Assembly: GCA_013368315.1 (NCBI GenBank)
Contig: JAACJM010000155.1
Location: 62,001-126,000 of the forward strand
Reading direction: 5' to 3'
Length of the DNA: 64,000 nucleotides
DNA from: Tetrapyrgos nigripes
Lineage: Eukaryota; Basidiomycota; Agaricomycetes; Agaricales; Campanellaceae
Shown: piece by piece, positions 54,517 to 64,000 of the stretch
Layout: each line of letters opens with the position of its first letter
Position numbering within the stretch: position 1 is the first letter of the stretch
Translations under genes and position numbers: made by a program
The notes under the pieces: model-generated
What the model saw: the letters and a program-made list of their open reading frames with translations, nothing else
Database searches by the model: none
Told to the model about the DNA's origin: nothing

Positions 54517-56498
54517 TTAAATGTCATGCAACTTCACATGTGCATGAAACTCTGGGCCTTGACATACAGGAACAAAAAGCTCTTTGTAATCCTGAAAATG
54601 TTCTGGCCTAGGCTGATATTAATACAAAGTTGTTCACTATAGAAATAGTACTCACACAGTTTGATAGAGAGACAGATCAAGTTTCCGGAACAAGTTTCCA
54701 AAAATCAAATATAACTCAGCCCAAGCAAGGCTACAAAGCACCATTAGTCAATATACAGGCCAGCATATGACACTTACTGAGAGCCAAGACACATTCTTGG
54801 TCCTCTTGAAAAAGGTTGCAACATGGACTTTTTCTCAGGGTCAGCACCTAGCCATCTTTCTGGCCGGAATTGTTGAGGTTTGGGAAATAAATCTTTGTTA
54901 TTATGGAGAAAAGTGGTAGTCATTGCAACAGTTGTCTAAAAAGCATAAGTTGTATAATTTAATCAAAATAATGTTGGCAGGCTTACTCCAGGAGGAACAA
55001 ATACGCCATCGATATGCGCACCTGTTGGACCTACAACCCTTGGCAACGGAGTTACTACTCCACCTGCCATACGCAAGGACTCTTTGATAACAGCTGTCTA
55101 AAGTATGTTCAAGGTGAATCCAAGAAATAGTAGTAAATAGCTGGCGTACCAGATATGGCAGCTTCTCTAAAACACACAAATTGACTTCCATTGTGAGTTC
55201 TGGCCACACATTATATATCTCTTGAAGAAGCTTGTCGCAGATAGCGTTGCTTGACAAGACTTGAACAAAGCCAATGATACAGGTATTAGCGACAGTATCA
55301 GAACCAGCCTGGATCAGTGCGATGGCCTCCTCAATTAAGGACTGTCTTGAAGGCAAGACATGTTTTGTTCTTGATTGAGGCTTAATGAGATAATGGTAAA
55401 TACTCTGCTGTTCAAGAGCATCTAACTGGTCTGGACGAGTAAGGAATCTATCCACAATCCCTGTATAACGCCTGCGAGAATCAAGGTAAATCCAGAGCGT
55501 CGGTGACAGCGATCGGATTATCCAGTTTGGTGTTTTTAAAATCAATGGAAGCAGGAAAGGGAAATATTTCAGAGTCCAAAAGCTGCTGATCTGTTTTTGA
55601 ATGCTGGCAATGATTGGGTGCATAAAGTCTTCAGAATCCAAAGCTCTGAATTCATCTGCAAAACCTAAAAGAAAGAAGCAGTGGTCTTAACATTAGTTTC
55701 AAAGCTTAACAAAATATACTACATACAGTAGCTCCAGATGATATCTAAAGTTAGGCAACGAAATGCATAATGCGCATTTATTGGCTTTTGTAGTTGATGA
55801 TAGACAGTCATCTTGTTTATAAATTTGTCAATCTGAGCTGTATTTAGTGCAACAACGACTATTTGAGTTGATCTAAGACTTGCCTTTTGTTGGATCACAG
55901 GTTCAAGGTTTAAGATTGCTCGACGTGAAAAGAATGGGCTGAGAAGCTCACGTCGTTGCTGACTGGCGTTTACATCAATAAATCCGACCGACGATTGGTC
56001 AAAACCAAAGACTCGATAGAGCTTTGGATCCTTGCTTAATCTTCAAAAGATATCAAAAGCACTGATCAAATATTATTGCAGACATACGAGCTGTTGTTAT
56101 ATATATCAAAATATGCTTTCGGTGTGTTGAAATGAAGCTGAAAAAAAAAATCAGTCCTCTTGGAGTGGAAATATTCCAATATAAGCAATTCTCACAGAGT
56201 TGGGGCCTATCCTAACAACAGACCCTGCTCATATCGTAGAATAAGCATACAATGGAGCAAAGACGGGAAACCACAGACCGTAATTATCATGTAATTGACC
56301 CAGATGTGAAAGAAACCCGCCTCCGAGAATCACATCATAGTAGCCACGATAGTATTCAGTTGCTGCAGCAAGGATTGGTCCTTTAAACCGCGACAGAGGA
56401 CTGAAGTAGAGTCGATAGATAGCCTGCACAAAGAGATGCCCCAAAGCAGCCAATAGCGCTGAATAGAGAAGAGAAAACATGATTAAAGTTGATGTCAA
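54517..56498 (-). CDS. Cytochrome P450 (9 exons), trichodiene-oxygenase-like
   Basis: Nine exons on the minus strand (56498-56279, 56224-56196, 56137-56088, 56040-55727, 55664-55150, 55097-54987, 54935-54778, 54730-54656, 54607-54517) join without phase conflict into 520 aa. A membrane anchor (about residues 5-25) is followed by YRLYFSPLSRFKGP, SLHFNTPKAYFDIYNNSS, the oxygen-binding helix motif AGSDTV, ExxR in KESLR, FRPERW and the heme loop FSRGPRMCLG. It resembles basidiomycete P450s annotated as trichodiene oxygenase or related. ATG at 56480 is an alternative start. No damage seen, so probably functional. Confidence 0.87.
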
Positions 56499-57590
56499 GA
56501 TACAACAAGCCTTGCTTTTTATGCTTTGCGCCTTCTCGTTCCAATTTTAGTTGATGCACTGGTTCAGTGAAATCATGAATAAGTCTGGAATAAAGGGACA
56601 GGCAACCATCAGAAAGCTGAAATCACTAGTCCTGTACCGTCTCCAAGAATACATACAAGTGCGCCACAGAATCGTCTCGCATTATAATAGATGTGTGCAT
56701 AAAAATCAACACGCAAGTTGTAGCGTTTGTGAAAGTACGGCAAAGCTCTGCGAAGCAACTGCTCTGTTTCGATTTTCGATGGTAAAGGAAGTCGAGAAAC
56801 AACTGTACAAACGCGCAACTTCAGCTATTTTGCCAGCGAACCAGTCCCGCTGGAGACGGGAGCACATCACAACAGTCGATTCCGCCGATCGTTACTGGCT
56901 GTCGCGTCCAACTGGTAGCAATCGTGGATGAGTCCCAGTGGCATTGAGAACTGATCAGATCAATGATGTTGACATGGCAGCTCGAGTTAATTTTTAAAGG
57001 GTGCCCTGGACAAAACGCGTTGGCATCGCAGGCGGTATCGTCTGATCCCGAAAACTAAACACCGTCCAGTGGGAGACTGAAATAGAAAACCTGATCGATC
57101 GATAGATAGATAGATATACGCCATGTGGTCCTTGAAGCTTGAAGGACGTGGGATTTGCACAGTCACTTGATATCAAAGATCGAGTGTTCAAGGGAGAGGC
57201 AGTCCCCCCACGCGCCGCCACTTGTAGAGACTTTCCGAGCTGATGCACGCACTTACACGGAAGGCGGTAGGGCATTCGTTCCATCAAGACAAACATGATG
57301 ACACTGCATTACATAGTTCACAGAAATATATTCTGGTGCAATAAATATTCGGTCCTCGTCAGGAACCTCGAGGCCAACAACCATTCCTTCATGCCCGATC
57401 CCACGGTTACGCGTGACGTCAGAGGAACGGAAAGCGGTCGGGATAGTTAGTTAGTTAGATTACACCGCTCCGGAAAAGGGTTCCGCGACATGCGGGCACT
57501 CTCCGTGGACCCAAAGAAGGATACAGCGGGATACAAGTAGCTACAGTAGGGGCGAGCGCGAGGTAGACCTTCTATGTAGCTACAGGTTTA
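56499..57590. other. Gene-poor stretch upstream of the P450
   Basis: No gene recognised. A GATA/GATC microsatellite lies at about 57092-57117. Confidence 0.45.
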
Positions 57591-57632
57591 GAGCAGCAAT
57601 TATATATAGTACATACAGGAAAGGGGGAAAGG

Positions 57633-58480
57633 AAGGGGAAGGGGGAAGGAGATAGAGCAGTGCTAAGTGATGTAGGTACTGAGCAAGCCAATACCAAAAG
57701 CCCTGCAGACGAGCGTACGCACCCCTGCAGTCCAGTCGTCCTAGACTGTTTTTGACGGCCTAGACTCGCAGAACCCGGAATAGGGACGGGCGTGGGTTCG
57801 CATAACCGGCTCACTTACCTCACCAGCATGAGTCATCCACAGTGAGACAGGGGTTGGCGACGAGGAGAGGCGACACAGAGACAGCGTAAGCATTGGAGGA
57901 TGTGAGGATAGTGAGCCGGAAAGACTGGGGAGAAGAATAAAGAGAAGATGGTGAAGTTTGGGTGTGTGTCGAGCGTGGAGATGGGAAGGAGAAGATTTAG
58001 GAGACTGGGAGAGGTGTTGTTGAGCTGCTCAGCACTGGAATTTGATGGCGTGAATGGTATGTGATGAGCAGGAAGGGGTGGAAGGAGATAGAGCGGTGGT
58101 GAGGAATGTAGGTACCAAGCAAGCCAATTCCGAAAGCCCTGCAGACGAGCGTACGCTCGCAGGATAGGGGACGGGCGCGGGTTCGGATAACCGGCTCGCT
58201 TACCTCACTGGCATGAGTCATCCGCATCGGCAGTGAGACAGGGGCTAGCGATGGGGAGAGGCGACGCAGAGACAGTGTGTGCATTGGAGGATGTGAAGAT
58301 AGTGAGCTGGACACATCGGGGAGAAGAAAAAAGAGAAAGAAGGTGAGATTTGGGTGTGTGTTGAGCGTGGAGGTGTAAAGGAGAAGGTTTGGGAGACTGG
58401 GAAAGGCGTTGTTGAGCTGCTCAGCGCTGGGATTTAATGGCGGCAGCGCGAAATGAAGGGTATGTGATGATGAGCAGGAG
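57633..58480. repeat. Tandem duplication, period about 436 bp
   Basis: The segment from about 57633 to 58072 recurs from about 58073 to 58480 with substitutions and small indels; for example GAAGGAGATAGAGC begins at 57645 and 58081, and CCCTGCAGACGAGCGTACGC occurs in both. No coding function is evident. Confidence 0.85.
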
Positions 58481-59426
58481 GGGGTGTGAAGACGTTGAGA
58501 GCCTCTCAGATGGACTAGAAGCGTGTCAACAACGCTGAGAAAGGTGTCTTGGGGGGGTCTCAGATGAGACCTCGTCAAACTTCATGAAACTTGACAGTCT
58601 GTACACCAAGCATGTCAGCACCAAGACGGTAGCGACAACGCACCTTTATTTGTGAGGTAGAGGCCGTTGACGTTGAGTTGGACATCGACGACAACTGAGA
58701 TGATGGTGGTTCGTGTTCTAACACACAGAAGGTCCCCGGTTCGAGCCCGGGTCGAATCATGGTCAGTATGTAATCGGTCTTCCTTTCGACCCCTGTCAGT
58801 CAATGGATTTTACCTGCGTGTGTAGCAATTGTCAGATGTTTCTCTTTCCATGTCTGTCGCCGACAATCCAACGCTTTATCTCGTTCCCTTTAGTCTCTCC
58901 TACATCCCTTCTTCTGCTTCCCTCTTTTTGCGTCGCAAGCAATGAGGTATCATATTTGGAATATGAGTCCACGCCGAGTTTATTCGTGCTCCAAACTGTT
59001 TGGATAGACCCAATAAACCATTAGTTTTATGCTACTATTCCAGTTTGTGATGGCCTTGGCTCCCTGAGGTAAAAGGTGTGTTTGCAAGCCGTTTGCTCTT
59101 TTCTGCTTGACTCATCTTCTCCAACGCAACCGGCTCGCAATTCAACGGATACTACAACATATCTTCGCCATTCCTTCGAATACGTCAATTATACGGAGAC
59201 CGTTCTCGCACAAACTTCGCCAATGTCTTAAGGACCCTTTTTAACGACTCGGTCTTCCTTCGCTGGATTACTCGCCCAGCATCACTGACAGGGGCTCTAC
59301 ACTGTCTATATCACCTTCCCAGCATCGATGTATTCAATTTTGGGAGCAATTTGTTGAAACGTACAATGATGTTGTACATACGTCGAAGGAACCACACATA
59401 CTAATAGGACACGGAACATAAAAGCT
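58481..59426. other. Gene-poor stretch
   Basis: Apart from the tRNA-like half at 58715 no feature was seen. Confidence 0.45.
58715..58759 (+). pseudogene. tRNA-like 3' half (tRNA-Val(AAC)-like)
   Basis: TCTAACAC anticodon-loop-like sequence, CAGAAGGTC, T-arm CCCGGTTCGAGCCCGGG with a perfect B box (GGTTCGAGCCC, 58738-58748) and acceptor strand TCGAATC-A resemble tRNA-Val(AAC). The matching 5' half (GATTCGA and a normal D arm) is not found upstream, so it looks like a broken tRNA gene or tRNA-derived sequence. Confidence 0.5.
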
Positions 59427-61389
59427 TCACTTCCAGTCCGATGCCGACAAAGCTTCTCCACCTATATGAGGCTGGCCAAGCTGTCCAAGCTCGGTGGCGA
59501 AAGCATCACTATGTTTATGTTCTTCTCTCGTGATAGAGACCTTATCAGAAATATATGGGTTATGTCTGCGGGATGGGAAACGACTAGAATTACTCACATT
59601 TACTATCTCGGAACGATTCATAGGAGTGAGCTGAAGCACATTACCACCTGAGCTACTGGCTTGACTTGAGGAATTGGTGAGGTATCTCCTCGTGATAAGG
59701 TTCAGCAGTAAAGAATTGACATATAATGCTCCAATGGGGACTGTAAGCAGATTATAAATGAGGACCCAAACCTAAACAGGATTGTGAACGTACACGCAAA
59801 AATGCTGTTCAATATTAACCATAAGTAAGTCCTAAATCAGCGCTGAGAAAACTCACGAGTAAAGATTCGTGACAGGCGTAGCAAGCACTAAGATCAAAGT
59901 GGCACATGCAAACAATGCTGTCCATAGGCCACTATTGATTGACAGAATTGTAAGGCGGTGGAGAAGACTCGCAGTTCTATGAGAATAGACAATGAGACGC
60001 AGTCTTAAGATTGAAAAATAAAGAATCACTTACTTTGCAAAATGGGTCTCTTCCTGGCGCTTGGATAGATAATACCACATAGTTGCAGCAATTACCAAGT
60101 CTACTGCAGGGGAAATACCATAAAAAGCAAGCATGAGTTTCTCCTGTTTGATTGTGAATGTCACGAATAGTGGCAAATCGTGTCCCGCGTCTACTCTCAT
60201 TTTCAGGACTGTAGATACAAAGACTTGGCAGAGCATAAGTTCAATGAGAAAATCTTTGAAGATGGAAATGTACCTAGTGGCCCCACTGATGAGAGTAGTT
60301 GTTAGTTTATGGACTATTTGGAAGGAAATCGACTTACATATTTCAAATAATCCAATAGGGGCCTGGGAATTCAAGTATGAGTATGGGTTAATATAGCAAA
60401 TTTTGCTCCTTACAAAGAGAATCCAAACGACAATCCTCCGCTTCAAGACTAGATGTGATATCAGTCATAAGTCATAAAATTTGAGCAAAAATACATACAG
60501 ATATAAATTCGAAACACGAAGAAGGCCTGGACAATCACTGTAATTATGGCCTAAAAGAAGTTACAGGATTTCATATCTGAAGACTGGGCCAAAGGCGACA
60601 GAAGACTTACCGCAATTATCAAATTGAACTGGTCAATGTGATGCCGCAGAATGATCAATTCTTCAAAGGTAATAAGGACAGCAGTGGTGTGGCACTAACG
60701 ACATATTCACTGTCGAAATTACAGTAAGACAGTAAGATTGAGCCTGACCAACTTTTGAGATAAGTAAACATACATGATAGTGACCAGAGCTTGTTCAGGA
60801 TGGTCGAAGTTCGTGATTAAATTGCGGTAGGCTACGAAAGAGGATGTAGTAATCAGAAATATGTATGCATGGATGACGAGAGCTCTTGCCAGGAATGATA
60901 TATAACAGAGCATTGACACAGAGGAGAAAACTGGCCATGGAAGCCAGTAAGATACATGCAGTTCCCGTCAAGAGTCGTTGAGAGGTTGCACTCACAACAG
61001 AATGATGACCTAGTGAAACTTGGCATTACTTTCTTGAAGTGACTATACTAAGGGAATAACTCACAGTCAACCTAATCAGAGCTCTCTTTTCTTTCTTGTA
61101 GCTTGGTGTTACTTCAGATACTAGTCGACATAGCACAAGTACCATCAACCAACCTCAAGAAGTACACAACCCTGCGAATAAGTTAGCATGGATCAAGGTG
61201 CTCTTCCGCAGAAAACGTACGTTTGAACACAAGCTACAGACCTAGTCATAGCATTCAGTGATCATCGGCAGCTGGTCATCTGGAATGTCAAGAATTCTCG
61301 ACTCACCAAAGCGCTGTAGTCAACAGGATGGCGATAAGATTGGGACCATAGAAAAGTCCGATGTCAATCGCTGGCTGGGATGCACTCAT
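59427..61389 (-). CDS. DUF6534-type multi-pass membrane protein
   Basis: Multi-exon gene on the minus strand. It starts MSASQPAIDIGLFYGPNLIAILLTTALW (key block GLFYGPNLI, nt 61389 to about 61307), as these mushroom proteins usually do, and then donor GTGAGTC. Further blocks: a Lys-rich TPSYKKEKR stretch, HAYIFLITTSSFVAYRNLI, IITVIVQAFFVFRIY, LKRRIVVWILF, AVDLVIAATMWYYLSKRQ, LTILSINSGLWTALFACATLI and VPIGALYVNSLLLNL. That is about seven hydrophobic helices, followed by a Ser-rich cytoplasmic-looking tail ending at TGA 59429-59427. Exon borders in the middle (60540-61080) are uncertain. Function unknown; the family is expanded in Agaricomycetes. Confidence 0.75.
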
Positions 61390-62156
61390 GTTGGCTAGGA
61401 TGAGGCGGACTGTGAGGTGCAGCGTATCCAAGTACTGGAGGTGCTGGCGAGAGGAAGAGAGAGGGATGTCGAGCCTTTTTACAGCCGCACTTAGTTCACA
61501 AGGGTTTCCAGGGCTATATGGGGATCGTGAAGCTTGGCTTCTAACTTAATGTAGAACGGGTTTTTTTTTAGGGAAAACATTCATCGCAGAATCATCAGTG
61601 CCCAGACTGAATGGTTGCTTGTAGCATATTATGTATCAAAGAACCTGGCGATCTCACAGTTAAGATGTTCTGCTTACTGGCAGCACAGAAACTGCGTTCA
61701 ATATTGGAGACGGGAATCATTTCACTGGTGATGTGATCGTGCCACTGGTGATATGATCGTGCCACTGATATCGAAGTCGCTGGCAGCTTGGTGTATAGCT
61801 TAGTCCAATATTAGAAAAGGGCTGGATTGAAATGCGGCTTTATGTGGGTGCACTATGCAGTGCTGTTGGTGTATTGTGCCACTGTTTCGCACTCGAGGAA
61901 TATTCTATTAGAAACAGACGCGGAAGCTTGAGCAATTAGAAGAGAAATGAATCGTAGTCAGAGTCAAGTTAAAGTTCTGGGCTCGTCGCGTCGAAGGCTG
62001 ACGCGCAACCATGGCTTATTAATCCCGGCAGCTACCGGCAAGTTTATCATGATGCATCACGGCCTGAAAGTAGTAAGTACAGTGATGTATCATGGCCCAA
62101 AAGTACTTATATCAGGCAAGTTCTAATTCAACACTAGACTCACGTATTCACAAAAC
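61390..62156. promoter_or_regulatory. Divergent promoter region between the DUF6534 gene and the NRPS
   Basis: No gene. Two repeat sets stand out: a 20-bp unit twice in tandem plus a partial third (61723-61775, CACTGGTGATRTGATCGTGC), and a 24-bp unit twice, 33 bp apart (62049-62072, 62082-62105, core ATCAYGGCCYRAAAGTA), ending about 50 bp before the NRPS start codon. Both are candidate regulator sites. Confidence 0.5.
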
Positions 62157-64000
62157 ATGGGCAGTCATTATCAACCTTTCAGTCTTCTCAATCCAGGAAC
62201 CGACTGGCGGTCATTTGCAAGCGAGTCAGTTATCGAGGACGTCTACGTAGCTACACCATTCCAGCGAAACGTTCTCTATACAACAAAAGCTCTATCGGGT
62301 CGTCTCTACACTTCCATCTATCATCTTTCCTTGCTTCCCAATACCGATATCGTCCACCTCAAGGGTACTTGGGATAGTTTGGTAACCCAGGTCCCAAGTC
62401 TTCGCACCGGTTTCCGTTCGTCGGAAGGCAGTCATGGCGTTGATCACGAAGTCCTGGCACTCGTTTACAAGCCCGGAACTGGACCTCAGGCGAAGTGGAT
62501 CCAGTCTACCACTCGAGCTGTCGACGACCATGACGCTGTGTCAATGGCCGCAGAAGGTTCCGCTTTCGTGGAGAACTTGTCGTTCAGCGACCCACTAAAC
62601 GGCGAAGTACCCGTAGCCATTCATGTCGTCGGCTCTCCCAGTGCAGGCTACCATGTCCGATTATGCTTGCATCACGCTTTGTATGATGGAGCCGCTGGCA
62701 AGGTTATTATCAGTACCTGGCATCGGCTCTATTGCAATCGACCCACTCGTCTGTTGGGAGCGAGCTTTGCGCCAGCTGCTGCGGTCATGGTACAACGGAC
62801 CAGTGATAGTGCTATCAAGGAGGAAGCCATTCAGCAATGGAAGCATCTGGTGGAAGTGGGAAAGGTCTCTAGTTGGCCTTTCTCGCTCAGAACCTCCCAT
62901 ATCCCGAATATATCCTCGGAGTCCATATCGGTCACACTCCCAGTTCCTGCGTCTGCTGCCTCCACTCCGGCTGCGAGAGATGCTCCTGCATTCCCAGCCA
63001 GAACTATCAGGACAGCTCTGGCTCTCGCCATGTCATTGCACTCGGGAACGGAGGACATTCTCTTCGTTGAGAACAGGAACTATCGGCCCTCTCTTCCTCT
63101 TGATATGAAAACGAATGCGTTGGGTCCCTTTTTGTTCGCTCGGCTTATTCAATCACAGTGTTTCCCCGAGTCCACATTGCGCAGTATCTTGGACGACGCC
63201 TCGTCTCAGGAAGAAAGATATCGGCGTACCGACCGTGCCGCAATGACCGTTGGAGACATATTGGACGCTATAGGTTCACAAAAGGCTCCGAAGTTGGGTG
63301 TCTATTTAACGGTGCACTCGGCGACCTACTGCTTGGACGAGACAGATGTTGCAGGTTGGAATCTTCTGGTGAGTGTTCAACGGATTATCTTACTCTCTGC
63401 TTCGTCTAATCTTCTTTTCTTGGCGTAGAGTCACTGGACCTACTACGATGCGCCTATCAATGTCGAGGTCTTTCCGCCGCATAATGGGGCAGCGGTCATT
63501 CGCATTATATACAACTCTGCAGCGATGCAGAGTCACGTCGACATATCTGCATTCGCAGACCATCTCACGGAAACCATCTCATTCCTTTCTCTACTTGATC
63601 CCAGTTCATCGACAACGACTACCGTCGCCGACGTATTCCGTCATCTCAGTCAAAAAGATATGTCGCGAACCCTCAAATTTGGTCGTGGGTTGACTCGGTC
63701 TCCTCCTGATGATAAACTTGCACCACTACTCGCACATGACCGAGTTTCTCTGCACGCCAGGGTCAATCCATCTGCCATTGCTCTTGATTTCGAGTCCAAC
63801 GAGACCATGACCTACGCAGAGCTTGATGCCCATGTAAACACACTGGCTGTCGAGCTCATCGCCAGAGGTGTCAAAGCAGATGTGATGGTCCCGCTCTTAT
63901 TCAACGTCTCGTTCGACATGATCATTGCTTTGCTTGCCGTTATGAAGGCTGGCGGTGCTTACGTTCCTCTGGACCCAGATCACCCCAAGCTGCGCTGGGA
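62157..64000 (+). CDS. Non-ribosomal peptide synthetase, N-terminal part (condensation then adenylation domain)
   Basis: Starts at ATG 62157; an in-phase intron lies at 63369-63428 (GTGAGT...GCGTAG). The first 400 or so residues form a condensation-type domain with the catalytic HHxxxDG motif intact (LHHALYDGAAG, about residue 171). After the intron the domain closes and an adenylation domain begins (MTYAELDAHVNTLA, LLAVMKAGGAYVPLDPDHP), cut by the window end. Starting with a condensation domain suggests a peptide synthetase with an unusual or vestigial starter module. Basidiomycete siderophore synthetases are one candidate, but the substrate cannot be told from this part. Confidence 0.85.

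Noticed and set aside
54901..55641. A 246-aa single-exon protein.
   Set aside because: It is the central part of the nine-exon P450; its last 70 residues are intron read-through.
58575..58803. Small proteins with RPGLEPGT / RARTGDL words on the minus strand.
   Set aside because: These words are the complement of a tRNA T-arm and mark a tRNA-like sequence, not a gene.

Overview
The window looks like a transposon-rich chromosome region of a mushroom-forming basidiomycete (Agaricomycetes). The signs are host genes with many 45-70 nt introns, a trichodiene-synthase-like terpene synthase of the basidiomycete type, a DUF6534-type seven-helix membrane protein, an NRPS, and relics of KDZ and Tnp2/Plavaka transposons. 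No rRNA, intact tRNA or CRISPR array was seen. All protein-family names come from recalled family patterns; no database search was run.

Layout. 1-1228 is the truncated gag of an old Ty3/Gypsy element. 1229-14063 is a chromovirus with 516-bp LTRs, gag, pol (protease, RT, RNase H, integrase, chromodomain) and an extra Cys/His- and WG-rich ORF. Its RT is split by a 4.8-kb Copia element on the minus strand (5505-10322, duplicated target AAAAC). 14064-16045 is a decayed Tnp2/Plavaka transposase, and 16770-18723 (minus) a decayed retroelement. 18.7-24.5 kb is gene-poor and holds a solo LTR with perfect target duplication plus dispersed repeats.

A metabolic island follows: a spliced terpene synthase (24520-25632, minus) and a 13-exon P450 (26540-28893, plus), with small inverted-repeat elements in and around both. 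Next come a MULE-like element, a GH79 glycosidase pseudogene and gene-poor DNA. 34569-46525 is a pol-less LTR element. It contains an intact Copia element (35348-40384, one 1488-aa ORF), a 586-bp hAT-type MITE, and a multi-exon gene on the antisense strand. 46.5-54.5 kb holds a KDZ relic, a GRF-like zinc-finger protein gene and solo LTRs.

The right end carries host genes: a complete nine-exon P450 (54517-56498, minus), a DUF6534 membrane protein (59427-61389, minus), and the start of an NRPS (62157 to the window end, plus) in divergent orientation. The terpene synthase and the two P450s could be parts of one terpenoid pathway pushed apart by transposons. That link is an inference from proximity; the NRPS may belong to a separate pathway.
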